From Haemaphysalis longicornis (Eukaryota; Arthropoda; Arachnida; Ixodida; Ixodidae), in assembly GCA_013339765.2 (NCBI GenBank), contig CM023450.1, forward strand, positions 104,921,344 to 104,985,343: a stretch of 64,000 nt of DNA. Reading direction: 5' to 3'. Made by a program: the position numbers and the translations under genes. Under the pieces are notes generated by a model that ran no database searches, was not told where the DNA came from, and worked only from the letters and a program-made list of their open reading frames with translations. Positions 1-11,516 of this stretch are shown one piece after another (the first letter of the stretch is position 1; each line of letters opens with the position of its first letter).

Positions 1-626
1 GGTGTTAACTACGATAAGAGCAGCAGTTCCCTTTGAAAAGCGCACGAGACTCGGAGCGATCACCAGCCCTTTGGGAAGGAAGCGAGGAGAGGGAGTGATG
101 AGAACGTCACCATCGCAAAACTGATTGGAACTAACCGAGATGAGTTCCTCACTGCCAGGATCAAGGACGTAATGCGCGCTGGCTACTAGGCGCTGCTGTG
201 GCGCGTCATCAATAGTGGAATCATCCGTTTCCGTCAGTTCCATGTCTTGTCGGTCACAGGATATAATAGCGGATGCCGACGAGAGGAAGTCCCACCCCAA
301 AATGAGCTGATGGGCGCAATGCGTCAGTACAGCGCACTGTATGTGGTGCCGAATCCCATCGATGAAAACACGCACTGTACAATATCCAGTAGGTTCGATG
401 ACACCTTGGTTCGCGTTACATAAAGAGGGCCCAGTGTACGGAGTTTTCACTTTTCGCAGTTCCACACATAACTTTTCATCAACCACTGAAATACTGGCTC
501 CTGTGTCCACTAGCGCATCAACAATAACACCTTCTACATCGGCTCTTACAGTGTTCGAGGGTTTGTCTGGAGGAATTGTCGATTTTCCCACTAGTGCAGT
601 TTTCCCTCCAAAAACTGCAGGAGCTA
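1..626 (-). pseudogene. Ty3-type retrotransposon protease/pol start (partial)
   Basis: On the minus strand an open frame runs from the gag stop to the left edge of the window. It contains the retropepsin active-site motif VDTGASISVV (about position 510), preceded by a short linker. Downstream (toward position 1) lies a second conserved-looking block, LILGWDFLSS, which matches the ILG-x-D flap/C-terminal motif of aspartic proteases in LTR retrotransposons. This frame is -1 relative to gag, so the protease would be made by ribosomal frameshifting at the gag stop. The frame stays open to the window edge, so reverse transcriptase and integrase would lie outside. The family call (Ty3/gypsy-like) rests on the gag type and the gag-pro layout; exact clade is not known. 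I typed it as pseudogene only because the element is cut and its intactness cannot be judged. Confidence 0.75.
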
Positions 627-1895
627 GTTTTCCTGGTGGGTGTTAGTAGCGTGGGTGGCAGGACGGAGGGGGGACAAAGAACGACGGTACGGTGAAGGCG
701 AGCGCCGGCGTGCAGAACGATGACTGGAAGGCTCGAGTGGCCCTGGAGGCGACGAAGGGCGGCGCGGAGGGGAAACGTGTTCGGTACGCCGATAACCGTA
801 GGGAAACCGGGAATAGTCACGTTCGAACGGGGCGTAGCCTCTTCGCTCGTCTGCTGACGCCGACGGCAAAAAACGAGAAATGTGGCCCCTGATCCCACAA
901 TAGTAGCACACTGGGCCATCTCCAGGAAACCGTTGACGGCCCGGTCGCACGGTGGTGTAATAATGCGGGGAAGCAGGGGCTGCGGCAATCGCTGTCACAT
1001 GGGCTTGCGGCGACAGTGGCTGAACCTGCAAGGGTGGTTTGGCCGCAATCGCAGAGTAGGACGGCGCGTAGACGGTGGCCAAGGGAGGGGTCGTGGGCGA
1101 GTAGGCCTGAGAGCAGACGGTGGCAAGAGGAGAACGTGCAGGTGAATATCCCGTCATGGATGTTAGCTCCTCCCTGACAATATCTCGAAGCTCCGGCGCG
1201 TTAGTGTGACAATGGTCACGCGACGAGCAGGGCGAGTCCTGTTGCTGCAGTTCTTCGCGGATGATCGCGCGAATGAGGCTGCGCAGATCCGAGTCCCCGT
1301 ATTGATGAGAGGCGCAAGCCTCCTGGCGAAGGCGAATAGACTGCAGTTGGTCCAGCCGTTGACAAGTCTTGCGGACATCACTGACGCTTGCAGGATTTTC
1401 CACAGCCAGAGCGTTAAAGGCAAACGGAGCGATTCCCTTCAATACATGACGCACCTTGTCAGCCTCTGGCATGGTTTCATCCACACGGCGACAAAGAGCG
1501 ACGACGTCCTCAATGTAGGAGGCGAATGTCTCATCAGGCCGCTGAATGCGAGCGGCAAGCGTTTGTCTGGCTACATCGGCGCGAATGGACGGCGTGCCGA
1601 AATTTTTTCGTAGCTCCTGAGTAAAGTTGGTCCAGTCGGTGATCGTGTGTTCGTTGTTACGGAACCACGTCTTGGCTGCCTCGTGTAGGGAGAAGGAGAC
1701 GATTCGAAGCTTAAATGCGTCATCCCACCGATTGAAGCTGCTGACCCGATTATAGCTATCCAGCCAGTCGTCGACATCCTCACCTCGACGGCCAGAAAAA
1801 CCCGGCGGATCGCGTTGGTGGCTGGTGATTGTAAACGCAGCAGGCACAGCAGCTGACGATCCGGGGGGGCTGTTCCCGCTCTCGTGCTGCATCAT
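624..1895 (-). CDS. Gag polyprotein of a Ty3-type LTR retrotransposon
   Basis: This frame encodes about 423 residues from the first ATG (1895, in MMQHESG) to the stop at 624; the frame stays open upstream but has only a TTG there. Residues about 40-130 form a retrotransposon gag capsid segment (motifs DVDDWLDSYN, AAKTWFRNN, FTQELRKNFG). This is followed by Ser/Pro/Tyr-rich sequence and an Arg/Ser-rich basic tail (HRSARRRSPSPYRR) expected to bind nucleic acid. One zinc knuckle is visible near residue 330, CYYCGIRGH, but the fourth ligand cysteine is replaced by Leu, so it is CCH only. The protease frame follows at -1. Function in the family is assembly of the virus-like particle and RNA packaging. 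The long uninterrupted frame suggests a fairly young copy. Confidence 0.85.
   Translation of the reverse strand: MMQHESGNSPPGSSAAVPAAFTITSHQRDPPGFSGRRGEDVDDWLDSYNRVSSFNRWDDAFKLRIVSFSLHEAAKTWFRNNEHTITDWTNFTQELRKNFGTPSIRADVARQTLAARIQRPDETFASYIEDVVALCRRVDETMPEADKVRHVLKGIAPFAFNALAVENPASVSDVRKTCQRLDQLQSIRLRQEACASHQYGDSDLRSLIRAIIREELQQQDSPCSSRDHCHTNAPELRDIVREELTSMTGYSPARSPLATVCSQAYSPTTPPLATVYAPSYSAIAAKPPLQVQPLSPQAHVTAIAAAPASPHYYTTVRPGRQRFPGDGPVCYYCGIRGHISRFLPSASADERRGYAPFERDYSRFPYGYRRTEHVSPPRRPSSPPGPLEPSSHRSARRRSPSPYRRSLSPLRPATHATNTHQEN
627..633 (-). promoter_or_regulatory. Candidate -1 ribosomal frameshift heptamer
   Basis: Read on the minus strand the sequence is G-GAA-AAC followed directly by the gag stop TAG. 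This resembles X-XXY-YYZ slippery heptamers with a GGA start, as used at some retroviral pro junctions. The protease frame is -1 to gag and opens exactly here. I did not model a downstream pseudoknot, so the role is inference. Confidence 0.45.
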
Positions 1896-2240
1896 CAGAG
1901 GCAAGCGCCTACCGGAACGGAGCTCCAGGTGTGCGACTGGGAAAGACAGAGGACGGGACCGAGGTGCACCTCCACCACTTGAGGGAGACGTCAAGGGCAG
2001 CCGTCACCCAGAAGACACGTCGCAGAGGCAGTGGAAACAGCGCGTTTATTCTGAGCGGCAACCCAGAACTCCAGCCTCAGGAATGATGATGAGGATGGGT
2101 ATGAAGAATAGGTGAGGTACGGCATGATGATGATAATTGTCCTGGGAAGCAGACGAAGCATACGATGAATTGGCCACGACAGTACAAGGGCCCTTATCCA
2201 TGTCTCCTTGAAGTGGGCAATAGCGCAACGGACAGATTGA
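1896..2240 (-). mobile_element. Probable LTR and untranslated leader of the Ty3-type element
   Basis: This lies immediately upstream of gag on the minus strand. It has a polyadenylation-type AATAAA (complement near 2045-2050, within CAGAATAAACGCGCTG), expected for the R region of an LTR, and a possible LTR start TGTCCGTTGCGC at about 2233. I could not identify a primer-binding site or the second LTR (outside the window), so the borders are approximate. Confidence 0.35.
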
Positions 2241-3450
2241 TTCTCACAATATTCATATCTTAGAAACGCGTGCGCAGAAAAATAACAGATTATTAGGAAA
2301 AATAAATCAAAGCTCCACGGATATTGAAGCTTCTTATACGGCGAGAGGTACTCATGACATTATTCAACATTTACTGGTCCCTGTCTACGTAAAAGCAGAG
2401 AGTTGTAAGTACAGTTTCTTCCCTTAAAACCACGCAAGGTTGGAATTCGCTTCCTACCATTTTTTGTTCAGTTTATCTGTTACCGAATTTGAAAAACAAA
2501 ATGTATTTTGGAGTAATGTTTGGGGAAAATGTTTCTACCTTTTACAACTCTATGGCTTGTCATTTTCAATCGTATTGTATAGTGTCGCCTTTTTGGTATA
2601 CCCATGACTTGCACGGAAAAGTACTGGACCACGGTATTTTTAAATAAATAAACAAATTTCGTATTCGCTTCACAATTTCAAACTTACCAATGTATCCCTC
2701 GAAGCTATAAAGCTGTTAATTCACCTTTAATTTGTTGCGTGTTGTTAACGTTATGGCAGACGCATTTCGTTTCTATATGCGCTTTTAGCTATTTTAACTG
2801 CAGTGGCATCTGCATCTTTGGGACGACGTGCTGTGAATTATGTTTATGTGTACGGCGGGTATATACGCCTCATGTAATCCAGCGTTCCCTGGAATTTTGT
2901 ACACAGGGACATTTTTGCACTTGGTAATTCATCAGAAATTAAGCCTGTGTGACCGAGGGTTAAGCGCGTAACCTCGTTTGCAGTGGTTGTGCCAGCTTCA
3001 ATACTTTCAGTCTTGCGTTTTTCGATAGTATTGTTATTACTATTATCATTGTTTTCTGCCATGACCGCTGTTCAGCGTCATTCAATAGCCTCGCGGGCAT
3101 GACCTCTGTACTCTCGCCCAATACAAGGGCCCTTTCGCTCTGTCCAGGTGCACGTACGCGAGTGCATGTTTGACAGCTGATATACGTGCACTGAATCTCG
3201 GCTGTAAATGAGCGATGCAGTTCAGTCACAGAGACCGGCAGCTGCAGCACGCAGCAAGAACGAGCGCGGCAGGGCCGCTCGAACTTTATGTGCACAGCTG
3301 ACAATCCCTTTTCCCGCGATTTGTGTCTAGCAGCCGGCAGCCGACCCAGATTCCAAGCCTAGATTCCAAAAACACGTGGAATCAAGGAAGTTTGATCGAA
3401 TAACGGATACACAGAAGGGAAGAGTAATGAATTGTGGAGGAGGGGACAGT
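2241..3450. other. No recognisable gene
   Basis: AT-rich unique-looking DNA. The short open frames here have no recognisable domain, start context or codon bias. Nothing supportable as a feature. Confidence 0.5.
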
Positions 3451-3464
3451 ATTTCCAGGCTCCT

Positions 3465-3798
<334 letters not shown>

Positions 3799-3939
3799 TT
3801 CCAGGCCCCTGACAGCAGCACCTTGCTGTTTAATAAAGTTTTTTCCTCCCTTTTCTCCAGGAACTTACGAGCCGCTGCTCACACCCGGGTTATTGGCTCA
3901 CGCGTAGTGCTATAGGGTTACAGAATAATTTAGACTATG

Positions 3940-4085
3940 TGATCACCTCCAACGTGCATCGAACTTTCGGCGCACGGGCGTTTTCATTTTTCGCCCCGAT
4001 CGGAAGAAGGGGCGGCGTGGCCCAGATCGAATCAGTGCCCATTCGTGCTCAGCAGCACAACGCCTCATTCAGAAACGGATATTTG
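3940..4085 (-). mobile_element. Degenerate Ruka-like SINE fragment
   Basis: Minus-strand remnant with the body motif TTTCGGCGCACGGGCGTTTT, a weakened GATGGAGGC equivalent and the tRNA-like head GTGCTCAGCAGCACAACGCC. It lacks a clean tail and target duplication. Confidence 0.55.
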
Positions 4086-4499
4086 CAGCATCTGGGCCTA
4101 ACTGGCACGGTCAAGTGTCGACTAAGTTCACCGCACGCGAAGATTGATTCGGAGAATGCATGGTTTTGACGCTTAAAAGACGGGTAATGTGCGGGTTTTC
4201 TTCACTGTTATCAAAAAATGCCTTCATGCGCCAGAGAACTTCAGCCCACACAGTGTGCACCAACTCAGTATCCTCCAGGCACGCACGCGCGCACATGCAC
4301 TCACCAATCCACCCACCCACACACACACGCACAGGCTATATACAATTTTCGTTTTGTTTTATTTGGTTTTGTAGTCCAGTATGGTCTTGTAAGAGCCCCA
4401 TGAGAAACATTTCATAGGCTCCTGCCAGAAGCTTCGCTATCGCGGCGTCAGAACGTTTTTAACATTTTGAATAGTGAGGTTTGGTGGGCTGAAGTTACA

Positions 4500-4592
4500 T
4501 CTTGGCTACGCGGTGTGGTGGGTGACTCCGGTCGAACCCGGCCGCGTCTTTGGGCTCAGCAACACATATCTATAGTGCCATACAGCCAGCGC
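4500..4592 (-). mobile_element. SINE head fragment
   Basis: Minus strand reads TTGCTGAGCCCAAAGACGCG then GGGTTCGACC, matching the B-box half of the SINE at 3500-3530. Only the tRNA-like head survives. Confidence 0.5.
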
Positions 4593-4599
4593 TGCGGGT

Positions 4600-6000
4600 A
4601 TTTTCAGAACGTGCCAAGTATCTTCTAGGCACTCTTCCCCGAAATGAGGGTCTCATAAGCATGTGAGCACAACACGATAAGCATTTACACTATGCATTGG
4701 AAGACGAAAATGATTTTTTTATTTTTCTCGTACGCCCACTTCTTGATACTATTATCGTCCGTCAAGTTACTTGAACCACGCGTATACCGGCTGCTGAAAT
4801 TCACACAGTGCTACATATAAACCGACAACAGGAGAGGGAAGGAATGTAAGGTGTAATTAAGGTAACAAAATACAGTTTTTAATCACATCTTACTTGCGCG
4901 ACATTCTATCAAATTCTATATATGACGCGTATGACCTCAGACACATTACTCCCCAGTTTTAACCACTTCAAAACGCCCTGTAGCTTTTCGAAATGTTCAG
5001 ACCATGCATCCTAAGAGAGCTGGTCAAGATAATATAGGGCCCCTGAATGAATCGTGCCTGGTATACAGCGCAGCAAGGTGTTGCTTCGACGTATTTAGCA
5101 CATTTTTTTCTTTATTATTTAATGCGGGGATCGAGAGTGCAAGTCCACACTTTGTTATCAGGCAAGCGCCATGCTGCCCGTGGCACAGGCGCTATTTCGA
5201 AACCGCGTGCCAGCAGTAGAGATGACGTAAAAAAACGTTCTAATGCAGCCCTGTGTAAATAGTCATAAAGGCAACCGAACTGTGCTCTTGCCCCTGGTTT
5301 TGTAAATGCAACCATGCCACAATCAATTGCCATCTCTTTAACTTTAAGGACTCACACCATCACGACGTGAAGTCTGAAATTTAACCTTTAAAGAGCCTCA
5401 TTCAAAAACAGACCTTACATATATACAAAGCGACTTCTCTCGGAGCAACCTAACTCTCTTGGGGTTCGAACATCGTTCTGTACCGTGCTGCAACTATACT
5501 ATGCTATGTAGAATCGCCGTTAATTCTTTGGTTGAACAAGAACCACAGGTTTTTGTTCGAACCAACTGAGCCCAGCTTATCGGGAGCGCATTGGAATTGT
5601 GCAAACACAGTAAGGCGTGTACGTGCTGCTGCTCTTGCGCGACTCTTCTCGGAAGTTTGATGCCAACACCGGCATTGCTCATTGCAGTCGTGCTTGCCCT
5701 GCATAAACTATGTCCAAGGTATAAATTATGCCCATACACAAAGTTCACGGCAACCATAACACGGGCCAACTTCTGCAAATACAATACTTTTTAAAAAGTG
5801 AGACACCATTGGACGACATTGTTGACCAGTATGATAACACCACGGAAGTTTTTAAAGCAGCAGTGAAAATAACCCGATGGTTCCAATTAATCTCTGCCTT
5901 AAATATAATTTGATCCTCTAGACTTCTACAAAACAGCACAGGAACTCAAATGCGAAACAGCAAAGGAACCATGGTTGACCACAGCTGACAAAAGTGGAGC
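4600..6000. other. No recognisable gene
   Basis: AT-rich DNA with short open frames only; none has recognisable motifs. No repeat ends were found. Confidence 0.45.
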
Positions 6001-6032
6001 ATTAATACCATGCATAACTCTGCGCCCCACCT

Positions 6033-6274
6033 GAGTCCTTCCGATCGCCATCCTGCTCTTCGAGCTGCTTGATGACCAGTTCGGCCATGACGGACGCTCG
6101 CCGGGACTGCCTCGCCTGGTCGAAGTAAGCCTCGGGCGGGCCGGTCACCTTGTCCAGCTCGATGTCGCTGCTGCGCCTCTCGTACGAGCCACCGCCCACC
6201 GGACTGAGCTGGTCAGCGCCGCGCTTCCGGTGGTGCTGCTTGCCGCTGCCAGTGTCCATCTTCCCGCGAGGCAT
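6033..6274 (-). CDS. N-terminal coding exon of an unidentified gene
   Basis: The minus-strand frame starts with ATG at 6274 (MPRGKMDTGSGKQHHRKRG) and is GC-rich with codon use unlike the AT-rich surroundings. It reaches a strong splice donor, GACTCAG|GTGGGG, at 6033/6032, giving about 80 residues. The peptide is hydrophilic: a basic start, an acidic stretch with SSDIELDKV, then RQSRRASVMAELVIKQLEEQ, where RRAS is a good basophilic-kinase (PKA-type) site next to a short amphipathic, possibly coiled, helix. There is no signal peptide or membrane segment. It looks like the cytosolic N-terminus of a larger protein whose later exons lie at lower coordinates. I searched the minus frames there and found no obvious second exon. 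Family not recognised. Confidence 0.5.
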
Positions 6275-7360
6275 GGCTCTCCTTTTGACTACGCTTGCCT
6301 ACAGTCGGCTTGAAACACTGGGCTCTGACGAGCACGGGAACAACGCAACAGTCGTCGCCGACCAGCGAGGTCAACACTGCCTGGCTTCAGGCGTCGTGCT
6401 GTGACAGCGACCTGTTCAATTCGTCAAAGAAGGGACCGAAGAGAACAGCAGGTCCTTAGCTCAGGGTCAACTCAGAAACCGTTGAATTCGCCGAAAACAG
6501 TCAAGTCTTAAGCGGACATGTGAATACGAGAACACTCGCAATTGTGTTTTCGAAGGTCAGGCGCTAGATGTGCGGTGATTCTGATCCGGGGAGGTACCGT
6601 CAACGCACACGCTGGGCTGGGTGATCTTCAAATCACTGGGTCGTGCTCCAATCTTCAGGTGATGAACTGGAGACAAATGGGTCATTCACAGTCTGTGCGC
6701 GTTTTTTACGTTCAAGGCGCGCTTTAATCAAAGTAGAAAATTAAGTCACCGTTATCGCTGGTAGGTTTTCACGCTGACAAAAGGGTGACTGACATTACTT
6801 CCGGTTGTCGACAAACTGGCCTCACTATAGTACACCTGCGACTAAAGGTGCCGGCGTCTGTGGTGAGCAGCGCGGGCGCACCAAACGTTGGACGGGGCGT
6901 GCGACGGATTGCGGCGCGCACGTGAGCCGACGGTGCGCGAGCCGTATCCTCTCTCACTCATTCCGTCCCCGTTGTTCTATCAGAGGGAGAATACGAGAAT
7001 AAACTGGGCGCGAGGGGGAAGGCTGACGGAAAAAAGAAACGGCGATGCTGTGACGGGCGCCGCCGTGCACACAATGTTTGCGGAGCCAGCGTTTTTTCCC
7101 CCATGCGTGAAGGGCCGGGTACAGAGAGCTCATGGGGGGAGAGGCGAGAGCAAAGTGTGTTGCTGTCTCTGCTAAAACAGATGCGCGCACACCAAGCACC
7201 GTACGCGCGTACAGCTACGCGACGTACAGAGTGGCACGAGCGTATGGCGGTGGACGAGGTAGCGCGCATCAGATGGCGTGACGACGTCGAAACGTTTGCT
7301 TTTCAGGTTGCGAGGGTGAGCTTTCACTCTTTATGGTTAATTAATTATGTGGTTGTACGT
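6275..7360. other. No recognisable gene; possible upstream region of the minus-strand exon
   Basis: Mixed-composition DNA upstream of the exon at 6033-6274, with CpG-rich patches at about 6850-7100. A promoter is possible here but I cannot point to defined elements. Confidence 0.3.
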
Positions 7361-7364
7361 GCCA

Positions 7365-7535
7365 AAGCTACCTGTGCGGCGCCTGATTAATTTAGATCCC
7401 CTGAGTATCTTTAACGTGCGCCAAAATCTGGACAGAGGGGAATTTTTCGTTTATCGCCTCCATAAGAAAAACAACTGCTGCGGGCCCACGTGCGGAGTTT
7501 TCTCGTTACAGCCCGCACTGCGCAGAGCCTGCGTA
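7365..7535 (-). mobile_element. Ruka-like SINE copy, diverged
   Basis: Minus-strand copy: the complement carries TTAACGTGCGCCAAAATCTGG, the CGCCTCCATAAGAAAA landmark and a decayed head GCGGGCCCACGTGCGG. The (AATC)n tail is absent, so it is 3'-truncated or eroded. Confidence 0.65.
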
Positions 7536-8095
7536 CATCGAACTCTTCCTTAACAGCCTCTCCGCGAAACGCACGGTCAATGTGACACGGTGAACCCGAT
7601 GAAACCGATCAATGCGTGAAGTACATATACGACTAGTAGTAATTTTTGATTCATTGGTTTCGTAAAATTCCTTAGCACGAGACAGAAAAAGAAGAAAGAA
7701 AAAAAAAGGCGTCAACTTCAGCCATCGGTATTTTTTGTTATTGTTGTTTTCGTCTGCTGTTCCGTGAGAGGGCGTGACGCGCTTCGCACGCATGTGCGCA
7801 CGTAACCGCGAGACCACAAATATATAACGGCTCCGCACATGTGACACGGGACGACACGACCGCTGCTGTAAAAGCGTCTGGAATCGTAAAGGCGTGCAGA
7901 GATATCCCAAGTAACGCTTATCAGCACCGGCTTGCCCAACAGCTGTATTCCGTGTGCATTCCTTCCCACGCTGGGAGTCTCTCTCTGTACACCGTTTCAA
8001 GCGAAATGGACAGACCGACGCAGACAATGAGGCATAGCAAAAAAAAAAAAAATGTTCAAAGTGCGTTTTCACGGGCCGTAGCTTGAGGTGCGTCG
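7536..8095. other. No recognisable gene
   Basis: Contains A-rich tracts (about 7690-7710 and 8040-8052) and scattered short frames. Nothing supportable. Confidence 0.4.
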
Positions 8096-8099
8096 CAGT

Positions 8100-8275
8100 G
8101 GAGGACTACGGTTTATTTTAGACCACCTGAGGATCTTGAACGTCCCTCCAAATCTCGACACATCGGCGCTATCGTTTTTCGCCTTCGTCAGAAAAAGCTG
8201 TGGGCGCAGACAGCATCGAATCCGCATTCTCGTGCTCACAGGCACTACGCCTCAGCAGCACTGAAACACCGCAGC
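8100..8275 (-). mobile_element. Ruka-like SINE copy, diverged
   Basis: Minus-strand copy: GACCACCTGAGGATCTTGAACG, then CTCGACACATCGGCGCTATCG, CGCCTTCGTCAGAAAAAGC and a head with GCATCGAATCCGCATTCTCGTG. It is clearly the same family as 3465-3796 but many CpGs are mutated. Confidence 0.65.
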
Positions 8276-8289
8276 GAATAAAACTCATA

Positions 8290-9400
8290 AATGAATTCTT
8301 TCTTCGGATAAGTACTTCGTACGGACATGTAACCTGATGGTAGGGACCTATTCGTGCAGGCGCCAACACTCGTACAGTCTTACTCCTCCATCCGCTTCTG
8401 AGATGACGGCACGTCAGAGATGATTATTCCGGCTCTCATTGCGGTGGTTGACATCACTGCCCCTCGAAGAGAGGGGTTGTGACCTGCTCCTATAGAGACC
8501 AGATGTCACGATTCTGTTTTGCACTGTTCACACTCATCCGCCATGTCACCTCTCACGAGAAGTGGGGCTGCCCCCCTGCCGTCCACCTTCCGCTGCTGCA
8601 GCGTGATATGTACCCGCTGCATCCGCACGTAACGTTAGGGAGGAGCCGGGCAACGTGATGGCGACGACGATCTGCATTGTTATTTCAGTTCTGAAAAAGC
8701 GAGCAAAGGTTTGGATTATGTCATTATTATTCAGTTAGCTTGGTCCTGTTGAATGCCGAGACTGCTATGCCACTCGAAGTGCCGAGGGGGATAAAAAAAA
8801 TTCAACCAAGTTTCATACAGTGTGAAATCTGCTGAAACAGCGCAGCTGTGGTTCCCTTATGTCGGCTCGAACGTCAACGGGCGATCGCCCGAGAACGGCA
8901 GCGCCGTCGCCGCGCAAATTCTACGGTTCGCGCAAAGGAATCGGCCGCTTAACGTGAGCGGCGTGGAAGGCTCCCTCCATTAGCGGGAGGGAAAGGAACT
9001 CGCTTCTGTGGAAGACCGACTACGCCTTCCTAATCGGTGGGTTGGGGGGGAGAAACCGGTTATGCGACTGCGACGCCGTCGGCGAGTCTGGGAACCTGCC
9101 CCAACCCCTGCATTACGCACGACCTTCAGCAGACGGACGAAATGGCTCGACTTGTTAAAATGGTCGCATGAGGGGGAGCGAATCAGCGCCGTTGCCGACG
9201 AAGCTTGCCGCTCTCTGGGCAACCTTTACGATCAGGAGGGCGGGACGCGTTGCGACTACCCACGACGACCAACCCGTGCGCAATATATGTTCCCACCGGT
9301 AAATGGTGCACACGTCAGGTGTTCGTGAGAGTGCATGCATGCATGCAGTGCGTGGCCGCGCCGGCGCGTGCGCGTGTTGCGTGCGCGGTTGTGCCTGTGT
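8290..9400. other. No recognisable gene
   Basis: Unique-looking DNA with a GC-rich stretch at about 8870-9250. The frames here show no domain or splice context I can defend. Confidence 0.4.
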
Positions 9401-9404
9401 GTGG

Positions 9405-9461
9405 TGTGTTGTGTGAGTGTGTGTGTGGTGTTGTGGTGTGTGAGTAGATGATGATGTGATT

Positions 9462-9532
<71 letters not shown>

Positions 9533-9535
9533 CAG
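9405..9535 (+). repeat. (GT)n followed by (GA)n microsatellite
   Basis: GT-rich block at about 9400-9445 followed by interrupted (GA)n at 9463-9535. Confidence 0.9.
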
Positions 9536-9796
9536 AAAAACCCATGCTGCGGCTACTGCAAACGTATACTTTAGGAGCGTTCCATGGACGCCGTGTTGTT
9601 AATTTAGTACAATAGTTCTGCCAGTTTATTATGAACTGTAGCAGAGGAAAGGTTCTTCAGAAGGAAGGCACGTAACAAATGGAGCGGGCAAGAGCAGAAA
9701 GAGGGTGCGTTTCGCGTCCTCCGCCCCGTACCACCTGCCGCAACACCTATTATATATGCCGCAGACGGACAAGAGAACACGCGGGCAAGTGCCGCA

Positions 9797-9920
<124 letters not shown>

Positions 9921-11510
9921 ATGCTCGCACCATGCATGCTATCGCACCAAATATAAGAAAAAATAGACGAACATCAGAGGAGCCTAACTCGGGTGACAAG
10001 CGCAATTCAGTACAGGCGTCTACCGGTCGTACGCTAATTTTGTTTAGGCCCTGTGCTATTATAGCAACCTGCCATCCCGAACATGGAGTGACAAGCCTCG
10101 CTTTTGAGACCGTATAGACAATGACACCAGACAGGGCCTAAAGAGCGCCGGCCGCGAATCCATGTAGCAGGCGCAGCGAGCGGGGCCTTACTTTGAATAC
10201 GTTCATCAGGCGTGACCGCAATGCATACGCTTGCGCGCTTTCGCGCGCACTGCTTCGTGTTATCGTGTTATCCGACTTCCTACTGCGTATGGGGCCGGCG
10301 AGCGGGCACTCAGATTGCGTTACGTGCGGGTGCGACGAAAAAGAAGGAAACTACACACGCGTTAGAACATTTACATGGTGGCTGCGACATTTACTTAGAT
10401 TGACTGAGGAAGGTAGCTTAACCTTGCTCGCCAAATGAAATGGCTTGACTGCTTCAGGGCTAGAAACAGTGGTATGTTCCTGACCACTACTATGACTGTA
10501 AACGATATCGGCGAGACCGAAACCACGTTGGTTTAACAGCAGAGCTGTTTAAGTTCGGGCTTGGTCGGTTGGCGTTCGAAGAATAAGTTCAAAAAAAAAA
10601 AAAAAAGACTCCTGCGCGAGAGGCCGACCGGCGGAACCAAGCCTCGCCTAGCTATGACGTCATCATGAGCGACGCCACCGCTCGACCTTCGAAAACACTA
10701 CGCCCAGCGTTCGTGGCGCGATCTCTCTCGCGCTCTTCCTCTCACCAGTTCACGTGCGTTCGAGCCTGAAGTGCGTTCGAGCACAGACGCCGAGTTCGGG
10801 CTATAGAAGCCGAGTTCGCAAAGCCGGTTGCCGCTGGTTCTAGCGCGTGCTAACGCGGTCCGCTTTGGGGGAGATGTGAAAGGCTGCGTACGAAACGATC
10901 CGGGCCTGCCAGTCATGGATAACTTTCAGCGGCAAGTTCGGAAATCCCCGTGACGTGCAACAGCCGGGTCTCCGACGAAGGGAGAGGGGCCGCCAGTTCT
11001 GCTGTTTCTCCAGCCTTGCACCACTGGTGCAAGCTGCGCCAATTTTTTGAAGGCGATGTTGTGTTAGCTTAATAGTTTTGTGTGTTTTTTTTCTTTAGGA
11101 CTGCGCACATCCGAGATTAAGCGGGCCTTTACATTTTAAAATAAGGAACAGGGCCGGATGTATTCAAATGAATGTAAGCGTGTCAGTAAAACAGAAAATA
11201 TTGATGTGACAGGGGTAGTGATAGAGAAGACTACTTTTTTCAATCACTGACGACCACACTTGGCAGTTGTAATAGAGAAAGAGGGCGCACACGCAAACAT
11301 TTCGAGGGAGGAGCCCAGTATTCTGTGACTTGCTCCTTTGGTGGACGAAATAATTGACAGTAATATTTTTGCAGAAACAAAGGCAAACCATTGCACTAAT
11401 TGAAGTACAGCGACCAGCTGTCTACAATCCCGAAATTCACTTGGCGGCAGCATTTACCGGTGCTCGCAGCCGGGCCGCGCGCATGCACCGTGCGGCAGCC
11501 AGCGATAACG
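9921..11510. other. No recognisable gene
   Basis: Includes an A-run near 10590-10604 and a fragment CAGGGCCGGAT at 11151, resembling the hAT end found at 30718 but without a partner. No coding features recognised. Confidence 0.4.
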
Positions 11511-11516
11511 GCGTGA

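Noticed and set aside
518..988. 156-residue minus-strand frame overlapping gag
   Set aside because: Alternative frame of the gag gene; it carries no gag or protease motif, and the protease is in the third frame.
11151..11165. Start of another hAT-like element (CAGGGCCGGAT)
   Set aside because: No matching right end with an 8-bp duplication was found.
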